64,000 nucleotides of DNA from Emmonsiellopsis sp. PD_33. Taxonomy: Eukaryota; Ascomycota; Eurotiomycetes; Onygenales; Ajellomycetaceae. The stretch is taken from assembly GCA_032988165.1 (NCBI GenBank), contig JANTQF010000046.1:62001-126000 (forward strand). The letters run 5' to 3'. A program made the position numbers and the translations under genes. The notes beneath the pieces were generated by a model. The model was given only the letters and a program-made list of their open reading frames with translations. It searched no databases and was not told where the DNA came from. How positions within the stretch are numbered: the first letter of the stretch is position 1; every line of letters begins with the position of its first letter. Positions 37,334-49,638 of this stretch are shown piece by piece.

Positions 37334-39699
37334 TACCTAGTAGTGAAATATACCTTTTTTATATACTAATATACCTCTATGACACACTTTTATTTCCTGA
37401 GTATTTAATCTTATCTCATAGAACTAGGTATATTAGCCCATACTCACTATCATAGAGATGTCTTTCAGAAATTAAATCTAATATAAGCCTCTCCATTAAG
37501 TTTATAGATATTACTTGGTAGATTAATATTACAGCACATATCAGTTATCTTCAGGATATTTACTAGGTTAAGCATCAGATCACTTGATAAATTAATATTA
37601 TAATATATATCAGTAATCTTCAGGATATTTGCAGGGTTAAGTGCTAAGTTATGAGTAGGGATGTTGCTCTACATTTAGCCCTGAATGCTACCCATCATGA
37701 GAGATATTAGAGCCTGCCCTGGGCTTGTTACATGTAACATGAGATCACATAGGAGAGCCTATTAGTGAATCTTACCTACAAGGTGCACTAGATGGGTCAT
37801 CATACTAAGTAGGTATTAGTGCAGGAGTCTCCTGCTTCTAAGTACATTATTTTTCTGCCTTATAATATCATTTTCTAGTACTAAATATCATAACTAATTA
37901 TCATAAAAAGGATGCAGTTTGAATGATGATGATCAGCTGCTACCAGTATAAAAAAAGAGAATGATTATATATAGAGTAATAGATTAACTTATTAGTTACT
38001 ATTAAAGAGGATTTCAGAATTTAAGAGTAACTAAAAAAATGACACATTCCATGTACAGTACAAAAACTTGATGCCTTCAGGGTTATATTATAATCTACCC
38101 CTAGACTTATGTCAGATTAGTATAACATAGAGACTTAATTTCCACACAGTAGGAAGGCTGATTATTATGTAATCCTCAGAATCATCATTTAGAATTAGTA
38201 GGCTTAATAACTTATTAAATCTAGTTAGACTTACTAATATGACTATAAAAAAAACTTAATCATCATGTCTATATAAGTTATGAATAAAAATAGCTTGAAT
38301 CCAACCAATTTTTGAATTTTTATACTTAATAATATCCTCTTATATGAGCATTATCTGACAGGTTTTATTACTATATAATAAATAAGCATATAATCAACAG
38401 TGTCCTAATGAGAATGAGAGATAGTACTTAGGTATAAAAGTAATTTTTCAGTAAAATCAGAGTGGCCTTAGCCCTGGTTTTAGAATAGATAGTTTATTCC
38501 AGTCAAGACTGTATACCTATCTTAGTTTTTAAAGGAATGGGTGGACATTCAGAAGGTTTGATATTTAATTTATTAGAATTTCCAGTATATTCATACCATT
38601 CTTTAGTGACAGTAAAAATATAAGGTTTACTTGCAGGAATTTCTAGGTATGATCTGGAAGATTCTTTAGCATATATAATTCATTAGTTGAAAGAATATCA
38701 TCAGATTTATAATCATCAACTCAAATCAGATTGATCAGAAGAGTGAGATAATATTCATGAATTTTCCTTAATCTCTTCTTAAGTTCTAGCTGAGAGTCAT
38801 CAAATGCACTATGAAAAGCAAGCTGAACTATCTAATAAAAACTCTTCTATTAAAGTAATATCTTTTTAATGTCACAATGATTTGTATGGCAGACCAGTTA
38901 TTTATAATCTCTGTATTTATTCTCTTCTATTAATATATTGCTGTTGTTGGTAGTTCTATATTCTCTGATTTCATTAATATAGTGCAGTTTAATATGTATA
39001 TTTAGTTAGTTTTTCATTCCAATGAAGGATGCATCTTTTTTCATAGAGAAAGCTAAATCTTACTCTAAACCTTCTGCCATGATAAAGATAGAATATTCAT
39101 CTGACTTAATTGATACTAATATCTAACTCAGTGCTAGAGATACTCATCAGCTCTGACTTACTAACCCTGCATGAGAAGGAGCCTGGGCTCATTGTACTAT
39201 ATTTACTACTACATCTAGAAAGAACTATAGGTATTAATAAGTAGTGATAATAATTTATTGGATTTCTTTTGAGTCATAAATAGCTAAGTTATATAATAGT
39301 AAGATTAAATTACTTCTTGCAATTATCATAAATATATTAATAGTTAAGTTCACTACTAGAGTGCTAAGTTTTGAGAATGCCAGTAAGAGTACTCTATAGA
39401 TTTAATCTTTAAGCTATGAACATTTAAGGCCACATCACAATATAAGTGGTATCAGAATGGATGCTCAAGCATGCTCTTGCAGTTAATACTTCTCTAAATA
39501 GGTAAGAGGTAACTATAGATATACCCATCCTCAGGGGAAAAAGAAGATTTATAATATTTAGAGGTACTTAGTCTTTTCAACTGGAGTTAATACTGATTCC
39601 ATCAGTATAGAATGAGTTATTTTTGAAATCTCTGAATACTTACTGTGTGTAGAATCAGATGAGAAGAATATAACTAAATTTAAACTTAAGTATATTTTA
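37334..39699. other. AT-rich repeat-derived sequence, unresolved
   Basis: No gene can be supported. It may hold the C-terminal part of the minus-strand tnp2-type transposase, but stops are too dense to follow. Confidence 0.4.
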
Positions 39700-41474
39700 A
39701 ATAGATAAGAGTCATTATCTACTAATTTACTCCTCTATCATAGCTTCTTTCTCTTTGTCAGATTCAGAGCACTCTCTGCTTGACATCAGACCTATTAAGT
39801 GTTATGATAATAGCACTCATTTTGAATAATATCAAATAATAAATTCAATCTCTTTCAGTTCTCAATCAGATAGCTCTAATATAAGTACTCTGCACTTAGA
39901 CCTTTAATATCAGCATTTCCATTCTGCTGTAGCATGTCATCAATAAATAATAAGCAGGAAGAAACAACCCAAATAGTGTTACTATTAATATTAATCAGGA
40001 TGTCCTCACCATCTAACTGTAGAAATTCAGAGGATAAGACTCTAATAGTATCTAAAAAGTTTATATCATATGAATTAAATATCACTATAAACAGGTTATT
40101 ACACTTCTTGCATTCAGCTGTACTCAGAGCTGAGATCCAGTATATATCCATTAAACTTCAATATATATTCTAATAGAGGCTAAACCCATCAATAAAAAGC
40201 TGATAAGGAAGGGATAATACTTTCTACCCTCTAGTAAAAATATTCTTTAAGAACTTTCTCTTATAAACTACAATCTTTAGCTCTCCACATATTAGTGTTG
40301 ATCTGCAGTATGGCTAAGTAGTAGTTAAAGCCACATGAAGAACCCTTCAAAGGAAAAGACTAGAAATAGAATTCTCAGTCAGGAAGATGTTATTAATTCC
40401 ATTAAAGATATAATTAATAAAGATATAGGCTCTGGATAGAATAGAGCTTACCAGAATGATATTTAATATATTACTCTCAATTAAAATTACCTCATATTAA
40501 TGGAAGAGTGAATGAGGACTCTGAAAATTAGGTTCTTCTACATTTAAAGTTAAGTATTATATAATAGATTGAATTTATAAAATAGTTCTATTAAAATATG
40601 AGGATGTCTCCTATCTATTCTTTCTAATAAACCACACTCTACTCATATAGTTGAAGTTGGTCTTGTCTGGTCATCTACATGGATATTTATCATTTTCACA
40701 CTGATACTATATGAAATCAGAGGGGAAAATCAGTTTACTAGTAGAAGGATATAAGGTAAATTTCCTGAAGCAGTATTTAATTGAGCTTCCTCAGCTATAT
40801 AAGTACTATAGTTTCATAGGGGAGTCAACAACTTCTACCATCTCAATATGCATGTGCTGTTGAAACCTCTGGGACTTAATAAACCTTAACACCAATAAGA
40901 TCATATCTTGGAAGTATAAGAATATCAATGTATGATTGGTAAGGCATTTTTCAGCATGAGAGAATGTTGGTATCTAATCTGAAGAGATAATTAAAATCTA
41001 TATGTAATATAGTAGAAGGATTGAGAACTATACCCTACATTTCTTTTTTAAATTTAATAGTCTATTAGAGAGATTATGGATTGGAGTGATATCCTTCAGA
41101 GTCCAGAGAATCTACAGTAATAACTGGTATAGCTCTTGAGATATCCTAATAGACTCTATCCATAAAGTGAAGGTCATTGTAAAAGGATCCATACAATTCT
41201 TATTCTATTTATAAATAAGAAGCTCTATAGGGTTGTTAACTATGTAAATATAATTAGCTTTATTATTAATGTGTGATGAGGTTATTAGATTATTATCTTG
41301 AATAGTTAGATTGAAGGAATTAACCTCTTGGACCTTAGAGTTTCCAGCCTCTTGAGCCCTCAGAGGATGTTTGGATGTGGCATTGATGTTATTCATTTTA
41401 TCTTCCTTAATCTCAGTATAATGATTCATATTATCATTAATGTCATCATTCATGGTATATTCATTATCAGCCAA
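39700..41474 (-). pseudogene. tnp2-type (CACTA/En-Spm-like) transposase remnant
   Basis: The clearest part is 40,151-39,876, where a minus-strand frame reads FNSYDINFLDTIRVLSSEF, then WVVSSCLLFIDDMLQQ, then NADIKG. This matches the pattern of fungal tnp2 proteins around GDMPQQ-x-NAG-x-KG, with GDMP decayed to DDML. An acidic low-complexity stretch (41,474-41,205) could be the N-terminus. The protein would be a DDE-type transposase. It is heavily eroded and its ends are guesses. Confidence 0.55.
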
Positions 41475-42916
41475 TTTATGAGCTGCCTGGGCAGTATTTA
41501 CAAACTAATATATTATATTTACTTTCTCATTTAATTTACAGAGCTTATTGTTGGAGTATGTAGCATCTCTATCATCATTATTTTTAGTGGGCTGGTCAGG
41601 TTGATCTATTACCTGATTTTCTAAGTTAAAAGATCAAGTAAATAATTAAATCAGAATATAAATATATATCTCTACATTACTTGATATAGACTTCAACATA
41701 AAATCCCAAGATCCCATATTATGATTAAATGTTGGATCATTTATATTAGTATTAATGTAGTTTTCAGAGGTGTCCTGTGGTAATTTCAGATGTCAGCTTC
41801 TTGAAGCTGGGTGCTTGTTTGCTCCACAAAGAGTGTGTTTTCTAAGATGATAAAGACTGTGGATAGCTATATTACAGGTTGGATTTTTTCAGAGGAAAAA
41901 GTGGGAAAATTAGAAAAGGAATATGAATATGATAGCTCTGAAAAAAGAAATGGGACTAAATGCATACTAAATATACCTCTAAAAATAGAGGTTTCAAGTC
42001 ATATTATTTGGTAGAATTATAAACTTCAATTTTTTTCATTTTCTTTCATTATCTGTAGGTTTCCTTCTCCATCAGATACAATTTTATTTTCATATTATTA
42101 TCTGGTCTATCCACTACCCAGTCATGTCTGCCATTAACTCCTTTAGTTTAGAATTGAGTAATATGATTAGTTTCTATTCTACAAATAAGAACTTTATGGA
42201 TGTATTACTAACTAGAAGTAGCCTAATGGTTAGAAGGATGAGCTTTCTTCTGTAGACTTTACACTTATTAGGAGCAGTAGTATATCAATAGAAAGCTAGA
42301 ATCATACAAGTAGTATATCCTCTAATTTTAATGGACAGTGCAATTAGGTTATATTAGAGTCCTATAAGCAGATAAATTGCACATGAGAGAGGAACCTTTA
42401 GTAGTAGATAAGATGATTATATCTCCTTATATTCTTCAGAAAAGTAGATGAACTGATATTATAGATATTTCAGAGTTATAGTTATAACATTAGCAAAATA
42501 TTTATTTAGCTCAGAAACCTTCAGCCTGGACTTACTGACATTACTGGCTATGTTACCTTAATTATGTGGGGTGTGCACTGGGCTAGCCCTTATTCAGCTC
42601 CTAGTGTATTTAGCTCACTAGGATCTAAAATATGCCACACATGTTACCTCAGTTTAAGTGGCTATTCTCTGTGCTAGCTCTGCTTTAGCCTGCCCTGCAT
42701 GGGCACTCTGGTCTGAGAGGCATGCTCCACACCAGCTCAGATCCTGCTCAGTACATTAATTATATGGCATGTGCACTCAGATTTCAAGTAATCATGCTCA
42801 AAGCCAGCTCAGGGCCATTCAGCACACCCAGTTATTACTCATTGAGTTAGTCATAGTTGTTTGCTTACTCTACACTTATATTTAGTGATATATCTAGAGA
42901 CTTCAGACTGGCTACT
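41475..42916. other. AT-rich repeat-derived sequence, unresolved
   Basis: No gene supported. From about 42,570 composition changes to CA/TG-rich sequence with decayed copies of the palindrome seen downstream (for example CCTCAGTTTAAGTGG near 42,648), so this may be the left end of the composite element. Confidence 0.4.
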
Positions 42917-42932
42917 CTCAGCTTAAGCTGAG
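42917..42932. repeat. CTTAAG-core palindrome, perfect
   Basis: CTCAGCTTAAGCTGAG, upstream of the ORF starting at 43,192. Confidence 0.9.
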
Positions 42933-43191
42933 GCCTCTCTTTAGTAGTCACATGACTTACAGCTGCCAGAGCAGCACATTATAAGACTAGCTGATAGTTT
43001 ATCTGGCCAACTCAGAGCTACATGTGATCCCATTGGCAGTTGATTTATTCAGTTAATCCTCTAATCACTCTACTCCACACTTCTTCCTTGTCCACCATCA
43101 CAAACCTACTTACTCTATCTCAACTGCCAGTAAGTGCTATCCTCTCATATTCTTGCCCTAAGCTGCACATTGCTGATCTGCCACCTCTGCC

Positions 43192-44160
43192 ATGGAATCC
43201 CAAAAAGATTTCACAACTAATGAGGAGTGATTCCAGTATAACACCTTTAATAGCATAAGACATGCTAATATGCAAGGTAGTATAGTTTATATATGCATAC
43301 CTGAGTCTTCTTTAATACTACTAGTTACTAATAGGCATACAGAACATGGCTGTAACCTTAATTGCAGAGCTTGTACAATTAAATAGTAAATCCTCCTCTA
43401 CTACTATTAGTCCACTGAGCTGAATACTGTGCTTGCATTTACATTACATCATCAAGTACAATACATCCAGTCACTAGAAAACACCATTAATCAGTATGAG
43501 CATATGTTAATTGTCTTTAACCCCTAGTAACTCTTACAATCACTAACTAAGAATTCAGAACAACACCTTAAATATAACAAACCCTTTTCAAAGTCATACA
43601 ATTCACACTCTAAGTCCCCATAAGAATACTTCAAGACATTTTTCAATTCTCTTGGACACACACTCTATGGTGAATATAACTTTCCATGATTTCATCATCT
43701 AAGGAAAAGAATGCTGAACTATAACTTCATTAAGAATGCCTTCATAATAATAAATTGTATTTATTAGGTTGGTAAGAAGGTAGTCAAGTTTTTATGAACT
43801 AAAATTAATGTTTACCTTCCATTCTACATCAGGCATTCTAATTAATATGATGTTAACAGCCTAATAATCATGGCCCCCAATGCCCACAATAGGCTTCAGC
43901 AGAAAAAGGAAGAATAATAGCATGCCAAGCCAGACTCTTCACAATTATCAGTAGCTAGTGTTGTAGTGTTAGATGAGTCCTCAGATGAAGAGTTTCAAGA
44001 GCTAGATGAGTACTCAGAGGATGAGTCATGGCTAGCTTCAAAAACACATAATCAAAATGAATATAGGAATAGATATTCCTTGTTCAGGCTATAGATACTC
44101 TATGAGGCTGACATGGAAGCTGAGAGCTTGATAACCTATTAGAGGTCTTAGAGTGAGATA
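43192..44160 (+). pseudogene. Unknown ORF with acidic stretch, first gene of the composite block
   Basis: A CT-rich, promoter-like tract precedes the ATG at 43,192 (MESQKDFTTNEE). A possible intron donor (GTAGTATAG) lies near 43,275. In the same frame at 43,870 comes MAPNAHNRLQQKKEE, followed by an acidic stretch (SSDEEFQELDEYSEDESWL). Several stops interrupt it. No known domain is recognised. It is co-oriented with the SNF2 and transposase ORFs downstream. Confidence 0.4.
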
Positions 44161-44336
44161 TACAGAAAGAATGGAATTAAAGGATGGAATCAGAGTAGGT
44201 AAATCTCTATAGTTAGCATTACTAGCAGACAATGAGATAGTAAGTAAAGAGGTGTTTCTTTCATTATGCACTAATATCTTTATTTTCATTATACATACTA
44301 GTACCTCCTGTACAAACTATTATTAATTATATATAT

Positions 44337-44530
44337 AAAGAGGAATAATAATACTTCATCAAAATAGCATTTCATTATATACTTCTTACTTCATACCAGT
44401 GTCCTATATTTCCTTTGATTTGTAGCTTTAAGGGGTCAACACATAAAGAAGAATAACAATGCTCTATCAAAATAGCATTTCATATGCTTCTTACTTTATA
44501 TCAGTATTCTATATTTCCTTTGATTTGCAG
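44337..44530. repeat. Direct duplication of about 88 bp
   Basis: Two copies (about 44,337-44,427 and 44,444-44,530) share ATCAAAATAGCATTTCAT and TATTTCCTTTGATTTG; both end in TAG or CAG, like intron acceptors. Confidence 0.8.
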
Positions 44531-44811
44531 TAATGAGCATTATAAGAATAGTTATAAATAGAACTTAGCTGACCCAAGCATAACACTCTTATTACTATTA
44601 CTTGGCTTTGTTAATGAAGAGTATATATGCCCATGACACCCCAGTGTCATAAATAGTTCAAATGCACAAGACCCTACCTACTAGTATAGCACTTTTTACT
44701 GTATTCTCAATCTTATTCTTTCATACTAGCAGCTACTCTTTCCTCTGAATTCAATTGATTTCACTAATTTACTGGCACTATCACAAGTGGGTGAGCTAGT
44801 AGGCTACATTT

Positions 44812-44827
44812 CTCAGCTTAAGCTCAG
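44812..44827. repeat. CTTAAG-core palindrome, one mismatch
   Basis: CTCAGCTTAAGCTCAG, upstream of the SNF2 ORF. Confidence 0.8.
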
Positions 44828-45159
44828 CTAGCACACATATCTTCTTAAACCTTCTATCATGATTTTAAACTCTCTTTCTGACAATCTTCTTAACACTGCC
44901 AGCATCACATGCTATTAATACTCTTACTCTTACAATGTTGTCAAATGTTCATTTCTACCCTTCCTTGTCAAATTTACTTGTATAATCCTGAAAAACTTAT
45001 TATTCACAAGAAAATCAGTAGAAGATCACATCAAAATTGTCTATTATATGCACCTGCACCTGTTCAAACCATAATATTAAGATGAGTTATATTTCATGTC
45101 TGTGCACTTAGTCAGCATTTATGCTAACAGGCACTTAGCTATATTCAGACTAGCATGAG

Positions 45160-45175
45160 CTGAGCTTAAGCTGAG
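45160..45175. repeat. CTTAAG-core palindrome variant
   Basis: CTGAGCTTAAGCTGAG, about 80 bp before the SNF2 ATG at 45,257. Confidence 0.85.
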
Positions 45176-45256
45176 ACTACTACTTACCTGCCCCAGTCTC
45201 TACCCTACATTCTCTGTCAAGCTATCAGCTGTAACCTTATTCTAACATCCTCACAG

Positions 45257-48222
45257 ATGGCTGGTAAAAAAGCCAATGCTAAGTCCTCAGAGGAATCCAA
45301 ATCAATCCATTCAAAGTTCACTAGGGTGAGAATTAAGCTTATTAAGTCTGATCAGCTACAATCATCTCAACTCATACTAATTGACACATTGGAATTCACC
45401 ACTGTTTCTACCTTTCTTGACTGGGTTCAAAAGCCCTGCATCCATAAACTACTAAATGACTTTATAGATATCCATAAGAACTCCTATGGTCATACAGGCA
45501 TCAATCATAAATTTCAGAGCTGAGTGGAAGTTAGTACTCTTATGTCTCTTTTTCCATCAGAGGTCTTTCAATATAATATCCTTAAGTCCAGCTTTGAGCA
45601 GCTGTCCAACATTAAAGGGAACCTGAAGGCCATAATTTATATGTATTATTTAATGATTGGGTGGCTCATAACAACCTTTCCTGTGGATATCCAACTTAAT
45701 CCCTCTATAAACCCAGAACATCTATTCACAATGATTTGATTTCTCAAATTCATTGCAAAGTGGCTCAACAATTATTCTAATATCAATGATCAAACCATTG
45801 AGATCCCAACATATTAATCTGAATTAGAATTTACTTTCACTAATATTAATCTCCACTAGTAACCTACCAACTTCAATCTACTCATTGAACAATATAGATC
45901 AATCAGCCTGACATTTAATTTCACTGACACCACTGGCAATGAAACAGCAGATGCATCCAATCATTTAGATATAATTAAAGCCTAGGTCAATTAAAATATA
46001 ATCCCTATTACAGTTGATTTTCCTCATCTAACTTCTGAAGAGGAGTACATTCTCATCCAGCATCTCACTTCTAATGTTCCAGACATTTTTGAAGCTCACA
46101 ACAATGCCTTAGAGTAAACCATTAACTCTAGTATTCTCACTGAACTGGCAATAACCTCCAAGCTGTTGACCATTGATGACACAATGAAAGAGCTACTCAA
46201 TTCCACTAGTATCAACTCACTTAGTTATAAACAATCAACTTCACTATTATATCTTGATTCTAAGGCATCAGTAATTAACAACACAGAATTAAAATTCTGA
46301 CAAGTCAATGACATAGTAATATTTATTACTACCCTTAAGGAGTAACATGTCATCATACTAGCTAACCAGATAGGACTTGGTAAAATAATCTAGGTCCTCA
46401 GTACCACTTTCTTCCAACATTTATTTCAAGAGGTCAGCTCAGAACATCTCCCATCAATTATTTTCATTCCCTCACATCTTATATACACTTGAGCTAATAA
46501 GATCTAGTCATGATTTCATGATATGTTCACACTGCACATATTTTACTCATCCATTAGGCCAGGTAGAATTTCAGACCCAAGAAAGCAATCTCTTGTAATC
46601 AATGAAAAAGCACTATAAACCCTTATATTAATTATTGATATCTTAAAACCCAAAATAACATATATACTCATCATAACCTCATATTTGACATGGATATATT
46701 GTATGACACACAAGAAGTCTACTCATCTCAGCTTAAGTTAAGACTTCCATTTAGTGTCTATCAGCTGCACTGAACTGTAACCCTCTGATTTACCTATTTG
46801 TAAAGATAATAGCACTAAAGATAATAGTGAAAGCAATAAGCTCATTAACTGGCATAATACTAAAGATGCCTATGCCATCCTGGACCCTACAGACACAGTT
46901 ATATCACTGTGGCCAAAGAAGTTTCACTTTAACCTTATATTACTAGATGAAGCTCACACCATAAAGAACCTCAGGATAAAAATACACTATATTATATCAA
47001 TGATTCCTTATATAGATCTACTGCTCATAATGGGTACTTACATGGCAAATCATGCACATGATTTGCATGGCCCACTTTGTCTTTCATTTAGGGAGGAATG
47101 AGGGTCCTTCATTAACTACCAGTTCATAGAGGACTCTCTGACTGAGTACATCTCAGCCTCTGAGTATGAACCCAGTTACATGCATATTTTGAACCCTATT
47201 TTCTTTCAGAAATTATTCATAAGTGATAGTTCACTGCCTCATCATCATGCATTATCAGTTATGCTAAAAATAATCAACTAGCTGGTTTTGTAATAAACCA
47301 CAGGGTTTATAATGGATGTCTCAATTTTAACAGACAAATCAACTCATGAGAGTAAAGCTGTCATGGGGAAACACATACTCCCCTACACAGTCATTACAAT
47401 AGACTGTTCAATGGCTAATAAGTAGTTGGTAGAGTATCAAGTGACTCATACAAAGCTCACACTGAAACTCTTCATCAAGACTAATAATTCCACATCCTCA
47501 GCAAATTCAGATAATGCACTCAATCCAGCTAACATAGGGAAATTCAATATGAGTATATACCACCAACTTTGGCATACCTCATTCTCACTGTGCCTGTTGC
47601 AATTATTTGAAGCAACATCAGTCAAATGAGAGAGAAACCTTGCTATTAATATTAATAAATAGTGCTAGAAGGCAAATAGAGGTGCAGTATGATTCTTATC
47701 CTATATAATTTATAATAATTCAATCCTCTACATTCCTACTAATAGAGTATGAGTCATGGCTCTACTCTATCATTTATCTACTAAGTTTCTGTACCTGTTG
47801 TTCATTGTCAATGAGGTTGTTGTTACATGCCAGTAAGGTCTTTTAATCTTTTATTAGTTCTCTATGATAGCATTCATCATAAAGATGTTTACAACTCTTT
47901 TCAATATGAATATTAGTGTTATCTGTGTGTTCATGACTGGCCATGAATGCACAGAAATCATGAACAACTTCAATAATCCTAACTACCCAATAAAGATATT
48001 AATCATCAACTACCACACTGGCATGACCAGTTTGAATCTCCACAGAACCTACAGTAATATGATGCTGCTTGAACTCTTTTTTAATACTAATAATGTGCTT
48101 CAAGCTCTACATCATGTGCATCAGATAAATCAAGAATATCTGCAACATATATAGATTATATCAACTACTAACACCTTTAATAGATTTATTAAAGTAAAGG
48201 CAATCATAAAATTCACATCTTA
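45257..48222 (+). pseudogene. SNF2-family helicase/ATPase, RIP-inactivated
   Basis: One reading frame runs about 990 codons from the ATG at 45,257 (MAGKKANAKSSEESK), interrupted by stop codons but apparently not by frameshifts. Helicase motifs are visible: a decayed Walker A near 46,350-46,390 (ILANQIGLGK), Walker B near 46,930-46,970 (NLILLDEAHTIKN), and the C-terminal helicase domain near 47,960-48,134 (INYHTGMTSLNLHRTYSN, then LELFFNTNNVLQA, then HHVHQINQ for the usual GRVHRxGQ). SNF2 proteins remodel DNA-protein complexes using ATP. The gene lies between an unknown ORF and a transposase in the same orientation. One decayed copy of the block's palindrome lies inside it at 46,727, perhaps in an intron. 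Confidence 0.82.
46727..46742. repeat. CTTAAG-core palindrome, decayed, inside the SNF2 ORF
   Basis: CTCAGCTTAAGTTAAG, in a part of the ORF with no helicase similarity. Confidence 0.7.
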
Positions 48223-48256
48223 AATTATCATTCAAGGCCCTATAGCATTCTAAGAT

Positions 48257-48272
48257 CTCAGCTTAAGCTAAG
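48257..48272. repeat. CTTAAG-core palindrome variant
   Basis: CTCAGCTTAAGCTAAG, 35 bp after the SNF2 frame ends. Confidence 0.85.
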
Positions 48273-48971
48273 ACCAGAGCACTTCCTTCCCTTCTCAACA
48301 TGAAAAAGATCAGATAGAATAGGCAATTAAAATCCATACTATAATCTTTATTCAGAGAATATTTGAACAGTCTGCATCCTAACTAGCCTAGGATAATATT
48401 AATAACCTTGGCCTCACACCTGCATAGATCAATATAATTTGACAGCTGAATATTAGAGGGGCTACCAGCCATGTAATGAGTAAATTAAAGACTATTTTAA
48501 CATTAGGATCCCCAGCTAAAAAACCCCAGCCTAAAATACCTTCCAGAGCACCCACATCAAGCCCACTCAGACATGCACTCTCTTCTTCTTCAAACAAATT
48601 GTCCTGTTTCTCTACATTCAGCCTATCATCCATTCCTGAATCAGTTACTTCTTTAGGAAGTCCCTAGGTGTCAGGGCTATCTCCCTCCTTGAATGATGTA
48701 AGTCTGAACTCATACAAATAATCCTCTATAAGTACTGCTACTCCCCCTACTTCCAAGTGAGACAAGCAAGTTAAGCCAGACAAGCCTGCTGAATTCATCA
48801 CTGAGGGTTTTCCTTCTGATGTAGATAACCTCCTCAGCTAATAAAATCCTATTCATAAAGTATACAAGCTTCTGCCCAATTAAATTTACCCCAGCCAGCC
48901 TGTGTTTTTATTTTATCTATTTTGATTTGGCTTAAAAGTTTGTTAGTACCTGCTAGTAATCATACCTGCCA

Positions 48972-48987
48972 CTTAGTTTAAGCTAAG
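48972..48987. repeat. CTTAAG-core palindrome, decayed
   Basis: CTTAGTTTAAGCTAAG, between the SNF2 and conserved transposase regions. Confidence 0.7.
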
Positions 48988-49622
48988 CTTTGTTTGTTCT
49001 CCCTACCTTTATCTCTCTATTTTTATCATGTCATTAATCATATACAAACTAGTTAGTTAGTCAAGAATGCATTTATCAGTATTTTAATTGATTTATTTAA
49101 TCTGCATCATAACTAATTCTACTAGGCCTAAATTGTTGTATACTTCTTCAATCAGCTTTTAAGTGATACACTAAATAATAACATTTTAGTCTCTATTATT
49201 CTTATTCAGCCTCAGTCCTATACCCAACATCAAGCATCAAACCTCTTACTATAAAGAACTCTGCCTATACCCATGCCTATCCATACTGCTGAAAAGCCAT
49301 CAACAGCCAGAGCAGCCTTAGTCATCACTAAAAGAAATGCTTAGTCATGATTCAAGTAAAGTAGAAAGTATTAGAAATAATGTTAACTAGTACTAGCCAA
49401 TCTACCACACCTCTTTCAGCACCCATATAACCTCTCACTAAACATACTTTTATGGCCCTACCTTCCAATGAACAACCACAGAGTCTCACAGCTAATGAAG
49501 ACTTAGATGTAGTTGATACTTCTAGTATTATACTAGACTCTATGAATGTGAAATTGGCTTCAAACCATCCTAATATATATATTATCATATTTTAAGAAAA
49601 GTTGTTTATATCATGCTGTGTC

Positions 49623-49638
49623 CTCAGCTTAAGCTGAG
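49623..49638. repeat. CTTAAG-core palindrome, perfect
   Basis: CTCAGCTTAAGCTGAG, upstream of the conserved transposase blocks; flanks GTGTC and TTCTGTG extend a weak symmetry. Confidence 0.9.
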
